Positions 53,822 to 62,825 of a DNA stretch of 64,000 nt are shown here, in pieces (the first letter of the stretch is position 1; every line of letters begins with the position of its first letter). Position numbers and translations under genes: made by a program. The notes below the pieces were generated by a model that was given only the letters and a program-made list of their open reading frames with translations, did no database searches and was not told the origin of the DNA. This DNA comes from Tropicimonas sp. IMCC6043 (GTDB lineage: Bacteria; Pseudomonadota; Alphaproteobacteria; Rhodobacterales; Rhodobacteraceae). The DNA lies in NCBI RefSeq assembly GCF_004146235.1, contig NZ_SELO01000005.1, positions 1-64,000 of the forward strand, given 5' to 3'.

Positions 53822-54731
53822 TCGCCCGCCCCAGCCCGTGCTCCGGGATCGGCGATACGGCAATCGGACGGCCCAACACATCCGCCTGGCGCAGCATCTC
53901 GAAGAGATTGGCTGCCGCTTCCACCAGATCGCCCGAGGGCGAGAGGTTGAACGCGGCGTCGCTGGCCTGTGGCCCGAAGCCGATCAGGATCTCCCCCGCC
54001 TCGGCCGTCTCCGCCCCAACCCGCAACGCCGCATCCGGCGCGTAGTGCGAGGCGAGCTGGCCCGGCGCGTTGGGCGTTCCGCCCGGCGGCGCATGGGCAA
54101 GGCTGCGGCCGAGAGCGGCCTCGATCGCCTCGATCGGAAGCCCGCCGGGGCGCAGCAGTCGCGGATGGTCGTAGCAGCCGACGATCGTCGATTCGACGCC
54201 GACCTCGGCCGCGCCGCCATCGAGAACCGCAGCGATGCGCCCCGCCAACCCATCCAGCACATGCTCGGCGCGGGTCGGGCTGATCTTGCCTGAGGGATTG
54301 GCCGAGGGCGCGGCGACCGGCCCTGCGAAGCGACGCAGGAGCGTCTGCGCCACGTCACCGCGCGGCACCCTGAGGCCGACGGTCCCCAGCCCGGCGGTGA
54401 CAAGATCGGAGAGGCCAGCCTCGGCACGGATCGGCACCACGAGGGTCAGCGGGCCCGGCCAGAAGGCATTGGCGAGCGCCAGCGCGTCGTGGTCGAAGTG
54501 CCCGTATCGCTCCGCTGTCGCGAGATCTGCCACATGGACGATGAGCGGATTGAACCGCGGCCGTCCCTTGGCCTCGAAGATCCGCGCCACCGCCGCACCT
54601 TGCCGCGCATCCGCGCCGAGGCCGTAGACCGTCTCGGTCGGGAAGGCTACGAGCTGGCCAGCCGCCAGAAGCTCCGAGGCGCGGTCGATGCCGGCCGGAT
54701 CGGCGGCGAGGCAATCGGTGTTCCGGTCCAT
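53784..54731 (-). CDS. L-threonylcarbamoyladenylate synthase (Sua5/YwlC type)
   Basis: Makes the threonylcarbamoyl-AMP used for the t6A modification of ANN-decoding tRNAs. 315 residues, so the long Sua5 type with a C-terminal domain. FPTETVYGLGADA is the signature and GKISPTRAEHVLDGL the second conserved region. The C-terminal Sua5 domain includes PGQLASHYAPDAALR. It converges on and overlaps the neighbouring hypothetical gene. Confidence 0.92.
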   Translation of the reverse strand: MDRNTDCLAADPAGIDRASELLAAGQLVAFPTETVYGLGADARQGAAVARIFEAKGRPRFNPLIVHVADLATAERYGHFDHDALALANAFWPGPLTLVVPIRAEAGLSDLVTAGLGTVGLRVPRGDVAQTLLRRFAGPVAAPSANPSGKISPTRAEHVLDGLAGRIAAVLDGGAAEVGVESTIVGCYDHPRLLRPGGLPIEAIEAALGRSLAHAPPGGTPNAPGQLASHYAPDAALRVGAETAEAGEILIGFGPQASDAAFNLSPSGDLVEAAANLFEMLRQADVLGRPIAVSPIPEHGLGRAINDRLSRAAHPR

Positions 54732-54858
54732 GCGAGTTCCGTGACGCTGCGTCCAACTTTGTTCCGCGTTCCGGCACTGGCTAGGGTGAAACGCGATTCA
54801 GGGGGTGATACGCCCCGCGCCGGCCCAAGCCAAGGCCAAGACGTCGAGGGAGATTTCA

Positions 54859-56568
54859 GTGTCCTACCGTGCGCCGCTCACCGATTTCCGGTTCCTGCTT
54901 GAGAAGGTCGTGGGGTTCGACCGGCTGCGCGAGACAGCGGCCTTTGACGAGATCGGACCCGACATGGTCGAGGCGATCCTCGCGGAGGCCGGAAAGCTCT
55001 GCGAAGAGGCACTTGCGCCGGTCAACAGGGCCGGCGACCTCCACCCGTCGGTGCTGGAGAACGGACGGGTGCGGTCCTCGCCGGGCTATGCGGAGGCCTA
55101 TCACGCGCTGGCCGAGGGCGGCTGGGTCTGCGTCTCGGCGCCCGAGGCCCATGGCGGGATGGGCCTGCCGGTCGCGTTGCAGACCGCGATCAACGACATG
55201 ATGTCCTCGGCCTGCCTCTCCTTGCAACTCCATCCGCTGCTGACACAGGGTCAGATCGAGGCGCTGAGCGCCCATGCCAGCGCCGAGATCCAGGCGCTCT
55301 ACCTGCCGAAGCTCATCTCCGGCGAATGGTCCGGGACGATGAACCTCACCGAACCGGGCGCGGGCTCGGATGTCGGCGCACTGGTGACGCGGGCCGAGCC
55401 GAACGGCGACGGCACCTATTCCGTCACCGGGCAGAAGATCTTCATCACCTGGGGCGATTGCGACTTTGTCGAGAATGTCTGCCATCTCGTGCTGGCCCGG
55501 CTGCCAGGCGCCGCAGCGGGCACCAAGGGCATCTCGCTCTTCCTGGTGCCGCGCAACCTGCCCGATGCGGAGGGCCGGCCGGGGGCGGCCAATGCGGTGA
55601 AGGTCCTGTCCGTCGAGCACAAGCTGGGCATCCACGGATCCCCGACCTGCGTGATGGAGTTCGACGGCGCGACGGGCTGGCTCGTCGGCGCGGAGAATGG
55701 CGGCATGGCGGCGATGTTCACGATGATGAACAACGCCCGGCTCGGTGTCGCGACCCAGGGGATCGGGCTCGCAGAGGCGGCGACGCAGCAGGCCATCGCC
55801 TATGCGACGCAGCGCAAGCAGGGCCGCGTCGGTGGCACCGGCACGATCATCGAGCATCCGGACGTGCGCCGGATGGTGACGCGGATGAAGGCAGAGACCT
55901 TTGCAGCGCGCGCCGTCGCGCTTGCCAATGCGGTGGCGATCGACCTCGCCCGGGCAACCGGCGAGGGCGAGTGGGAGGCGCGCGCCGCCCTGCTGACGCC
56001 GATCTCCAAGGCGCACGGCACCGATATCGGACATGAGGTGGCGCAGCTCGGTCTCCAGGTCCATGGCGGCATGGGCTATATCGAGGAGACCGGCGCGGCG
56101 CAGCTTGCTCGCGACGTGCGCATCACCCAGATCTACGAAGGCACCAACGGCATCCAGGCGATGGATCTGGTGGCCCGCAAGATGGCCGATGGCGGCGCGG
56201 CGGCGCAGGCGCTGTTGGACGAAGTCGAGACCGTCGCCGAGTCAGCCCGGAAACGGTTGCCGGATCTCGCCCAGCCCGTTTTCGAGGCCGCCGAGAACCT
56301 CCGCGAGGCGACCGAGTGGCTCGTCGCTCAGGAAATGCAGGACCGGTTCGCCGGCTGCACCGCCTATCTGCGCGCCTTCGCCCGCGTGCTCGGTGCGCAT
56401 TATCACCTCATGGCGGCGATGGAAGAGGGTGGCGACGGCCCGCGCAGCGCGCTCGCCGGCGTCTTCATCCGGCGCATCCTGCCCGAACACGCGGCGCTGA
56501 TCGCCGAACTGCGCGAGGGCGCGGCGGGTCTCTACGCGCTCTCGGTCGACGCGCTGGAGGCGGTCTGA
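54859..56568 (+). CDS. Acyl-CoA dehydrogenase, DmdC-like
   Basis: FAD enzyme of 569 residues, longer than ordinary acyl-CoA dehydrogenases and with the C-terminal extension seen in 3-methylmercaptopropionyl-CoA dehydrogenase (DmdC) and related proteins. MNLTEPGAGSDVGAL and QIYEGTNGIQAMDL are the two family signatures. The GTG start at 54859 has GAGGGAG upstream and gives the SYRAPLTDFRFLL N-terminus common to this group. A role in DMSP-derived or medium-chain acyl-CoA oxidation is plausible, but other dmd genes are not visible here. Confidence 0.9.
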   Translation: MSYRAPLTDFRFLLEKVVGFDRLRETAAFDEIGPDMVEAILAEAGKLCEEALAPVNRAGDLHPSVLENGRVRSSPGYAEAYHALAEGGWVCVSAPEAHGGMGLPVALQTAINDMMSSACLSLQLHPLLTQGQIEALSAHASAEIQALYLPKLISGEWSGTMNLTEPGAGSDVGALVTRAEPNGDGTYSVTGQKIFITWGDCDFVENVCHLVLARLPGAAAGTKGISLFLVPRNLPDAEGRPGAANAVKVLSVEHKLGIHGSPTCVMEFDGATGWLVGAENGGMAAMFTMMNNARLGVATQGIGLAEAATQQAIAYATQRKQGRVGGTGTIIEHPDVRRMVTRMKAETFAARAVALANAVAIDLARATGEGEWEARAALLTPISKAHGTDIGHEVAQLGLQVHGGMGYIEETGAAQLARDVRITQIYEGTNGIQAMDLVARKMADGGAAAQALLDEVETVAESARKRLPDLAQPVFEAAENLREATEWLVAQEMQDRFAGCTAYLRAFARVLGAHYHLMAAMEEGGDGPRSALAGVFIRRILPEHAALIAELREGAAGLYALSVDALEAV

Positions 56569-56569
56569 G

Positions 56570-57610
56570 ATGCGAGACGCCGCCGGGCCGATCCGTTACC
56601 CGCATGAGACACCACCCGCCGAGGGCACCGCGCTCGAGATCGCCGAGGGCGTGCTCTGGCTTCGGCTGCCGCTGCCGATGGCGCTCGATCACGTCAACAT
56701 CTATGCCCTCGATGAGGGCGACGGCTGGACGGTGATCGATACCGGCCTGTCGAGCCGCAAGACCCGCGCGATCTGGGAAGCCCTTCTGTCCGGGCCGCTT
56801 GGCGGCAAGCCGGTCATCCGGGTGATTGTCACACACCATCACCCAGACCATGTCGGGCTCGCCGGCTGGTTCCGTTCCGAGCACGGCGCCGAGCTTGCCA
56901 CCACCCGCACCGCCTGGCTCTACGCGCGGATGCTCACGCTCGACGAGCAGCACCTCCCGCCGCCGGAGACCCTGGCGTTCTGGCGCGCGGCCGGGATGGA
57001 CCCGGAGACCTATGCCGAACGCGCCGCCGAGCGGCCTTTCAACTTCGCCGACGTCGTCTGGCCGATGCCACTCGGATTCACCCGGCTGGCCGAGGGCGAG
57101 GTGATCCGCATGGCCGGGCGCGACTGGGACATCCGCATTGGCGACGGCCACGCCGCCGAACACGCGACCTTCTGGAGCCGTGATGACGCCCTCGTGCTCG
57201 GCGGCGACCAACTGCTACCCTCGATCTCGCCCAATCTCGGCGTCTACCCGACCGAGCCCGAGGCGGACCCGGTCGGCGCCTGGATCGAGTCCTGCACCCG
57301 CCTCTCTGCCTTCGCCCGCGAGGACCAACTCGTCCTGCCCGGCCACAAGCTGCCATTCACCGGCCTGCCGGCGCGCATGGAACAGCTGATCGAGAACCAC
57401 CATTCCGCTCTCGAGCGCCTGTTGAGCTACCTTGGCGAGCCCCGCACCGCGCAGGACTGCTTCGCACCGCTCTTCCGGCGCGAGATCGGCGCCGGCGAAT
57501 ACGGGCTTGCCCTTGCGGAATCCGTCGGACACCTCAATCATCTCCTGCAAACCCGCCAGGCAACACGGGCGCGACGCGCCGACGGGGCCTGGCTCTGGCG
57601 CCGCGCCTGA
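56570..57610 (+). CDS. Metallo-beta-lactamase-fold hydrolase
   Basis: MBL-fold protein of 346 residues. Metal motif is THHHPDHVG with further ligands in DTGLSS-type and GDGHAAEHATFW and GGDQLLP segments. The C-terminus has a helical extension seen in MBL proteins that accompany acyl-CoA dehydrogenases (possible thioesterase or lactonase). It starts one base after the dehydrogenase stop, so co-translated. Confidence 0.9.
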   Translation: MRDAAGPIRYPHETPPAEGTALEIAEGVLWLRLPLPMALDHVNIYALDEGDGWTVIDTGLSSRKTRAIWEALLSGPLGGKPVIRVIVTHHHPDHVGLAGWFRSEHGAELATTRTAWLYARMLTLDEQHLPPPETLAFWRAAGMDPETYAERAAERPFNFADVVWPMPLGFTRLAEGEVIRMAGRDWDIRIGDGHAAEHATFWSRDDALVLGGDQLLPSISPNLGVYPTEPEADPVGAWIESCTRLSAFAREDQLVLPGHKLPFTGLPARMEQLIENHHSALERLLSYLGEPRTAQDCFAPLFRREIGAGEYGLALAESVGHLNHLLQTRQATRARRADGAWLWRRA

Positions 57611-57626
57611 GCGGTGGGGAGACGCG

Positions 57627-58061
57627 ATGACCGAGACAAAGGCACCCTGTGCCCGCGCAATCCATGCCGACCCCAAGACCCGCAGCGTCGAGATCGAGCC
57701 GCTGCCCGAGCGGGTGCTGGAATCGCCGGAGCGCAAGAGCCCGGCGAAATGGGCCTATGAGCGGCTAATCCTCTACATCAAGAATTTCGAGGAACAACTC
57801 GACGGCGAGCACGAGATCGCAATGGGTTTCACCGGCGCCACCGCCGGCGTACTGCGAATCGAGGGGATCGGCTATTTCGACCCCGATATCGTGACCTTCT
57901 ATGGCATGGACGCGGACGGCACGCGCACCCAGCTCATCCAGCATGTAAGCCAACTCAACGTGATTCTGCGGGCGCTGCCCAAGGAACCGCAGGCGACCGC
58001 CGCGCGCCGCATCGGATTCCGCCTGGCGCAGGAGCTTGCCGAAGGCGAGGATCGGGGCTGA
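57627..58061 (+). CDS. DUF6173-family protein
   Basis: Cytoplasmic protein of 144 residues. KWAYERLILYIKNFEEQLD and MGFTGATAGVLRIEGIGYFDPD are the conserved parts; Q..NVILRALPK near the end. This matches a Rhodobacterales-type DUF6173 family with no known function. GGGGAGA precedes the ATG. It follows the MBL gene by 16 bases and may be in the same operon. Confidence 0.75.
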   Translation: MTETKAPCARAIHADPKTRSVEIEPLPERVLESPERKSPAKWAYERLILYIKNFEEQLDGEHEIAMGFTGATAGVLRIEGIGYFDPDIVTFYGMDADGTRTQLIQHVSQLNVILRALPKEPQATAARRIGFRLAQELAEGEDRG

Positions 58062-58234
58062 CGCGCGGCGGGCCGGTGGGAACCGGACCGCCAGTTGATC
58101 CGAATCATGTGGACAGACCGGCAAAGCGTGGCACCATTTCATCGGTCCGGGCCGACGCGGCAACCGGCGGCCGGGACAGGAAACCAACAGGAGGAGAGCC
58201 ATCCCGATTCGGGAGGCGTGGAGGCTGAACATCC

Positions 58235-58408
58235 ATGACCGACACATCGAAGACCCCGGACGCCGCAAAAAAGGAGCCCGCGCCCCAGGCGAAGCCGACC
58301 GACCACGAGAAGGTCCCCGCAGCGGCGGAGAACATGGAACATACCCTGCGGCGGCTCACGGCGGAGAAGGAAAAACGCCGGCAGAAGAACCCCGGCCTCT
58401 ATCTCTAG
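58235..58408 (+). CDS. 57-residue lysine-rich small protein
   Basis: Charged protein MTDTSKTPDAAKKEPAPQAK... ending in RRQKNPGLYL. It looks like a soluble, partly disordered tail domain with an amphipathic helix (ENMEHTLRRLTAEKEKRR). GGAGG lies 12 bases upstream, a long spacing. A strong terminator follows (58439-58484), which supports a real transcript. No family recognised. Confidence 0.55.
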   Translation: MTDTSKTPDAAKKEPAPQAKPTDHEKVPAAAENMEHTLRRLTAEKEKRRQKNPGLYL

Positions 58409-58438
58409 CGGCACCGCGCGCCGGTCCCGGCCGGCTCT

Positions 58439-58484
58439 CCGCGGCGATGGAATTCACATGTCGCCGCGGATCCTTTTCTTTCCG
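58439..58484 (+). terminator. Rho-independent terminator
   Basis: Nine-pair stem CCGCGGCGA/TCGCCGCGG (58439-58447 with 58461-58469) with a 13-base loop, followed by a run containing CCTTTTCTTTCC. It ends transcription from the small gene at 58235 and insulates the next gene. Confidence 0.75.
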
Positions 58485-58495
58485 TCCGCCCGGTC

Positions 58496-58524
58496 TTAAC
58501 AGGACCTAAAAACTCGGGTAGTCA
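58496..58524 (+). promoter_or_regulatory. Predicted promoter of the oxidase subunit IV gene
   Basis: TTAACA (58496-58501) and TAGTCA (58519-58524) are 17 bases apart, directly after the terminator and 38 bases before the next start codon. Weak -10 match. Confidence 0.35.
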
Positions 58525-58562
58525 GGTCGGGCGACAGGACAGACTGATGAGGAGACACGCCA

Positions 58563-58703
58563 ATGTCCGAGAAGAAATCGAGCGCCGGGAGCATGGACAT
58601 TGCCGTGCATGAGAAGACCTTCGAGGGCTTCGTTCGCTTTGTTGCCAAGACGATCGTGGCATGCATCCTGGTGTTGATCTTGCTCGCCATCGTCAACGGC
58701 TGA
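58563..58703 (+). CDS. aa3-type cytochrome c oxidase subunit IV
   Basis: Small protein of 46 residues with an N-terminal cytoplasmic part (MDIAVHEKTFEGFVRF) and one membrane helix (TIVACILVLILLAIV). The layout HEKTF-x-GF-x-RF before the helix is characteristic of the bacterial aa3 oxidase subunit IV. GAGGAG precedes the ATG. Other oxidase genes are not in the window; in this family the gene is often unlinked. A lipoprotein gene follows. Confidence 0.8.
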   Translation: MSEKKSSAGSMDIAVHEKTFEGFVRFVAKTIVACILVLILLAIVNG

Positions 58704-58744
58704 TCCGACCGCAATCCGTGACAAAGCTGCCCGGGGAGGGCCTG

Positions 58745-59380
58745 ATGCGAAAGCTCCTGCTGGCCCTCTGCCTGCCAATCCTGCTCGCGGCCTGCGGCGA
58801 TCCTGGCCCCTGGGCCAGCGATGCGGATGTCGCACGCGTTGCGTATCGCGACGACGGCCCGCCGATGGTGACGCTGTTCACCATGGTCAACAACCGCTCC
58901 AACGAGGGCGCCCACAGCGCCCTCATGGTGAGTGCCTCTCAACGGGTGATCTTCAACCCGGCCGGCACGTTCAAGCACCCGTTCCTGGCCCAGCGGGCAG
59001 ACCTGTTCTATGGCATCACTGACGAGAAGGTCGATTTCTTCATCGACTACCATGCCCGCGAAACCTACCGCGTGATCCGCCATGACGTGGTGGTCACACC
59101 GGAGCAGGCAGAGATGGTCCTGCAAGGCGTCGAGGCGCGCGGGGCGGTGGCCAACGCGCTCTGCACCACCTCGATCAACACGATCCTTCGCCGCGTTCCC
59201 GGATTTGAATGGGTCCCGCGCTCGCCCTTCCCCAAGGCGACGATGCGGGCCTTTGACAAGGTCCCCGGCGTGACCATCCGGCGCTATTACGACGACAGCC
59301 CGGACGACCGCTCCGACATCGTCGATTCACCCGCAGCACGCGAAGGCATCTTGGTGGAATACGGCCCCGACCCGCGCTGA
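58745..59380 (+). CDS. Hypothetical lipoprotein
   Basis: Lipoprotein of 211 residues: signal with lipobox LPILLAAC, then a mature domain of about 195 residues beginning GDPGPWAS. The pattern PMVTLFTMVNNRSNEGAHSA and VDFFIDYHARETYRVIRHDV suggests a papain-like or NlpC-type catalytic lid, but no catalytic set is clear; a conserved Cys lies in ANALCTTS. GGGGAGGG precedes the ATG. Family not assigned with confidence. Confidence 0.7.
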   Translation: MRKLLLALCLPILLAACGDPGPWASDADVARVAYRDDGPPMVTLFTMVNNRSNEGAHSALMVSASQRVIFNPAGTFKHPFLAQRADLFYGITDEKVDFFIDYHARETYRVIRHDVVVTPEQAEMVLQGVEARGAVANALCTTSINTILRRVPGFEWVPRSPFPKATMRAFDKVPGVTIRRYYDDSPDDRSDIVDSPAAREGILVEYGPDPR

Positions 59381-59403
59381 GCCGGGCCGCTGTTGACTGC
59401 CAG

Positions 59404-59730
59404 CTAGAGAAGCGCCAGCCCGAGATAGAGCGTCGCGAAACCGGCCAGAAATCCGTAAAGAGGGTTGCGCCAGTAGTAGCCCACGCCGAGCGTGGCAAAG
59501 GCGGCCAGCATCCGCGCCGGATCGGGCGCGCCGCCAGTAGCCTCGGGCCAGGCAACGAGCGGCGCGACCAGCGCCGGAAAGACCGCCACCGGCGTGTATC
59601 GCAAATGCCTCAGCAGCCAGCCGGGCAGCTCCTTGTCGGCGAAAAGGCCGAGGAAGGAAAACCGGATCAGGAAGGTGCCGAGCCCCAGGACGAGGATGAT
59701 CGGCCACAGGTTCAAGGTCTCGGGGATCAC
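59404..59730 (-). CDS. azlD: AzlD-type branched-chain amino-acid exporter small subunit
   Basis: Membrane protein of 108 residues with three to four helices, including LVLGLGTFLIRFSFLG and LRYTPVAVFPALVAPLV, the AzlD pattern. The GTG start overlaps the azlC stop (GTGA). It works with AzlC to export branched-chain amino acids. Confidence 0.88.
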   Translation of the reverse strand: MIPETLNLWPIILVLGLGTFLIRFSFLGLFADKELPGWLLRHLRYTPVAVFPALVAPLVAWPEATGGAPDPARMLAAFATLGVGYYWRNPLYGFLAGFATLYLGLALL

Positions 59731-60440
59731 GCGACAGTCCTCCGGTTCATCCTCCGCTCGACCTCGGCGCCGGTGGCGATGGCGGCCGCGGCCGCGACCA
59801 GCAGGCCGAGATTGTAGGGTATCCCCGCCGTCAGCAGCCCCAGCAGCGTCGCCACAAGCGCCGCAGCCACATGCGCCGGTGTACGCAGGACCGGCCCGAT
59901 CAGGGCGAGGAAGTTGATCGGCAGGACGAAATCGAGCGCCAGTCCCTGCGGCACGGTGCGGCCGATCAGGGCGCCGACAAAGGTCATCGCGTACCAGAGC
60001 GGCGCGATCGCCATTGACGAGCCGAAATAAAAGGCCACCCGCTCGGCGAGCGGCATCTTGGGGCCGGTCTCATAGCGGGCCATCGCGACGGCATAGTTCG
60101 GATCGAACATCCAGTAGGCGGCAAGCGCCCGCTGCCAGAGCGGCGCGGCGCCGAGATGCGGCGCGAGCGAGGCCGAATACATCGCCATCCGCAGATTCAC
60201 CGCGAGCGAGGAGAGCAGCACGATCACCACCGGCGCGTTATCGGCCAGAAGCTGCAGCGCCGTGAGCTGCGCCGCACCGGCGACGACGAAGATGGTGAAT
60301 CCCATCACTTCCGCGATGTTCAGCCCCGCCTCGGTGCCCACGACACCGAAGAGCAGGCCGAACGGGCCGGCGACGAGCAGGAAGGGCATGGAGACGCGTA
60401 GACCTTCGAAGAAGGACGTCACGGAGGCTGTTGCGAACAT
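59727..60440 (-). CDS. azlC: AzlC-type branched-chain amino-acid exporter large subunit
   Basis: Membrane protein of 237 residues with about six helices. PFLLVAGPFGLLFGVVGTEAGL and VVAGAAQLTALQLLADNAP (each read in part) are the AzlC/YgaZ hallmark. MFATASVTSFFEGLRVS was taken as the start. Coupled to azlD by a four-base overlap. Confidence 0.9.
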   Translation of the reverse strand: MFATASVTSFFEGLRVSMPFLLVAGPFGLLFGVVGTEAGLNIAEVMGFTIFVVAGAAQLTALQLLADNAPVVIVLLSSLAVNLRMAMYSASLAPHLGAAPLWQRALAAYWMFDPNYAVAMARYETGPKMPLAERVAFYFGSSMAIAPLWYAMTFVGALIGRTVPQGLALDFVLPINFLALIGPVLRTPAHVAAALVATLLGLLTAGIPYNLGLLVAAAAAIATGAEVERRMNRRTVA

Positions 60441-60574
60441 GGATGTTTTCCAGAACTGGCCCCTGCCGCTTACGCCTCTGCGCTGCGGCATGCAACCGTC
60501 CCCGGCGGCTTGCCCTGCCCGGCCGCCCGGCCCAGACTGCGCGGCATGGAGTCGGTGGGCAGGGTGACAAGGGG

Positions 60575-61159
60575 ATGAAGATCGAGGCCGGATTTCCGGA
60601 GGCGGATCGCCTGAGGGTCGCGGCGCTCTTCTGGGAAGCATTCTCGGGGAAGCTTGGGCGGCTTCTGGCGCCGGAGGACAAGGCGCTGCGCTTCATTGCC
60701 TCTGCTTTAAACTCCGATCATGCGCTCTGTGCGGTCTCGGGGGAGGGGGTGCTTCTCGGCGTGGCCGGGTTCAAGACCGCCACCGGCGGGCTGATCACCG
60801 CCGGCTTCGGCGACATGGCGCGGGTCTACGGCCTGCTGGGCGCGGCTTGGCGCGGGCCGTTGCTGGATCTTCTGGACCGACCACTTGGAGACGGACAGTT
60901 GCTGATGGACGGGATCTTCGTCACCTGCGCCGCCCGCGGCCAGGGGATCGGCTCGGCACTCATCGCGGCGGTGATGGCCGAAGCGGCACGGCGCGGAATG
61001 GCCGAGGTTCGGCTCGACGTCGTCGACAGCAACCCGCGCGCCCGCGCACTCTACGAGCGCATCGGCTTCACGCCGACGGAGCAAAAGGAACTCGGGATAT
61101 TCTCGCGGCTCTTCGGCTTCCGGCACGCAACGACAATGAGCCTGCGACTGCCCGGGTGA
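60575..61159 (+). CDS. GNAT-family N-acetyltransferase
   Basis: Protein of 194 residues with the acetyl-CoA loop VTCAARGQGIGSALIAAVM and the C-terminal NPRARALYERIGF motif. Substrate unknown. The ATG at 60575 follows GACAAGGGG. Divergent from azlC, with 134 bases between; a possible common regulator region. Confidence 0.87.
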   Translation: MKIEAGFPEADRLRVAALFWEAFSGKLGRLLAPEDKALRFIASALNSDHALCAVSGEGVLLGVAGFKTATGGLITAGFGDMARVYGLLGAAWRGPLLDLLDRPLGDGQLLMDGIFVTCAARGQGIGSALIAAVMAEAARRGMAEVRLDVVDSNPRARALYERIGFTPTEQKELGIFSRLFGFRHATTMSLRLPG

Positions 61160-61289
61160 GTTCCGACCTTTGGCGGGACGGGTTGTCGGGCACGTTGCGG
61201 AGACCGGCCGTCAGGTCAAACCGGTTCGACGGACCTTGACCGCGGCTGCGGTCTCGTGTTCCTGATGGAAAAATCGCAACAACATATTC

Positions 61290-62825
61290 ATGGGTGTTAA
61301 TGGGATGGGTGTCATTTTCCGCGCCGGTTTCGGGCTTGCCGTTGGAGGCGTATCGCTCGCGCTATTGCTCGCGGCGGGAAATATCCTCGTGGATGCCTGG
61401 GGCGATCGCGTCGGCAGCTCTGCGGCGAAGAAACAGCCGCGCGAACGCGCCTATTCGGTGAATGTCGGCACGTTGGAGGCCGCGACGCTCGCGCCGGTCA
61501 TCACCGCCTACGGCCATCTCGTCAGCGGCCGGACGCTCGAGCTGCGCGCCGCCGTCCCTGGACAACTGGTGTCGCTCTCCGAGAACTTCCGAGATGGCGG
61601 GCTGGTCGAGACAGGCGAGGAGCTCTTCTCAATCGACCCCGCGAAGCTCGCCAGCACGGTCGCGCTGGCCGAAACCGATCTCGCGGAAGCCGAGGCCGGG
61701 CGCGCCGAAGCGCAATCGGCCCTGGAACTGGCGCGGCTCGAGGCCGATGCCTCCGAGGAACAATTCGACCTGCGCAAACAGGCCGCGGACCGCCAGACCG
61801 GGCTGCGCGCGCGCGGCGTCGCGACCGAGGCCGATGTCGAAGCGGCCGTTCTGGCCCGCGCCGCTGCCGAACAGACGCTGCTCAACCGCCGCCAGGTGGT
61901 GGCCGGCGACGAGGCGCGGCTGGCGCAGGCCGAGATCACCCTGCGCCGGCGCGAGATCGCGCTCGAGGAAGCGCGCCGGGCGCTGAAAGACGCGACCCTG
62001 CGCGCGCCCTTCGCGGGTGTTGTAAGCGAGGTGAGCGCCGTCGAGGGCGGGCTGGCCTCGGCCAATGAACAACTCGGGGTGCTGGTCGATCCGAGCCGGA
62101 TCGAAGTCGCGTTCCGGGTCACCAACACGCAGTTTTCCCGGCTTTTGAACGACAGCGGCGCGCTGCGGAAGGCCGAGATCGAGGTGCTGATTCAGCGCGG
62201 CCGCGGCGTCACCACATTGCCCGCCCGGCTCGACCGCGCCGGCGCCGAGCGCGACGAAGGGCAGATCGGCCGCCTGGTTTATGCCAGCCTCATCGATCCC
62301 GATCCGAATGTCGTCCAGCCGGGAGACTTCGTCACGGTGCAGATCCCCGAGCGCCCGCTGGAAAACGTCGCCCGTGTGCCGGCGACGGCGGTGACGACCG
62401 ACGGGCGCCTGCTGCTCATCGGCGAGAACAACCGGCTCGAGGAGCTTCAGGCGACGATGCTGCGCCACCAGGGCGACAGCGTGATCCTCGGCGACGTTCC
62501 CTTTGGCCGGAGCTATGTAACCGAGCGGGCATTGCAGCTTGGCCCCGGCATCCAGGTCGCGCCGGTCGCCGCGCCTGCCCCGGCCGAGGCCGGCGCAGCG
62601 CCGGAATCCACCGAGGCCGCCGCGGCACCCGAAACCGCGCCCGCCGCCGGTCCCGACATGATCGCGCTCGATGACGCGCGTCGCGCCGCGATCGTCGCCT
62701 TCATCGAGGCCAGCGAGCAGATGAAGCCCGAGAAACGCGCCGAATGGCTGGAGCAGCTCGCACATCCGGAAGTGCCGCGCGAGACGGTCGAGAAGTTCGA
62801 AGCCAAGATGGCGGAGGGCCAGTGA
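61290..62825 (+). CDS. RND efflux periplasmic adaptor subunit
   Basis: Membrane-fusion protein of 511 residues. One N-terminal anchor (GLAVGGVSLALLLAAGNIL), barrel-sandwich lipoyl half motifs (SGRTLELRAAVPGQLVSLSE... and FAGVVSEVSAVEGGLASANE, read in part), a long coiled coil (Ala/Glu-rich, residues 130-220) and a C-terminal Ala/Pro/Glu-rich extension of about 80 residues that is unusual for the family. Stop overlaps the next start by one base. Confidence 0.9.
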   Translation: MGVNGMGVIFRAGFGLAVGGVSLALLLAAGNILVDAWGDRVGSSAAKKQPRERAYSVNVGTLEAATLAPVITAYGHLVSGRTLELRAAVPGQLVSLSENFRDGGLVETGEELFSIDPAKLASTVALAETDLAEAEAGRAEAQSALELARLEADASEEQFDLRKQAADRQTGLRARGVATEADVEAAVLARAAAEQTLLNRRQVVAGDEARLAQAEITLRRREIALEEARRALKDATLRAPFAGVVSEVSAVEGGLASANEQLGVLVDPSRIEVAFRVTNTQFSRLLNDSGALRKAEIEVLIQRGRGVTTLPARLDRAGAERDEGQIGRLVYASLIDPDPNVVQPGDFVTVQIPERPLENVARVPATAVTTDGRLLLIGENNRLEELQATMLRHQGDSVILGDVPFGRSYVTERALQLGPGIQVAPVAAPAPAEAGAAPESTEAAAAPETAPAAGPDMIALDDARRAAIVAFIEASEQMKPEKRAEWLEQLAHPEVPRETVEKFEAKMAEGQ

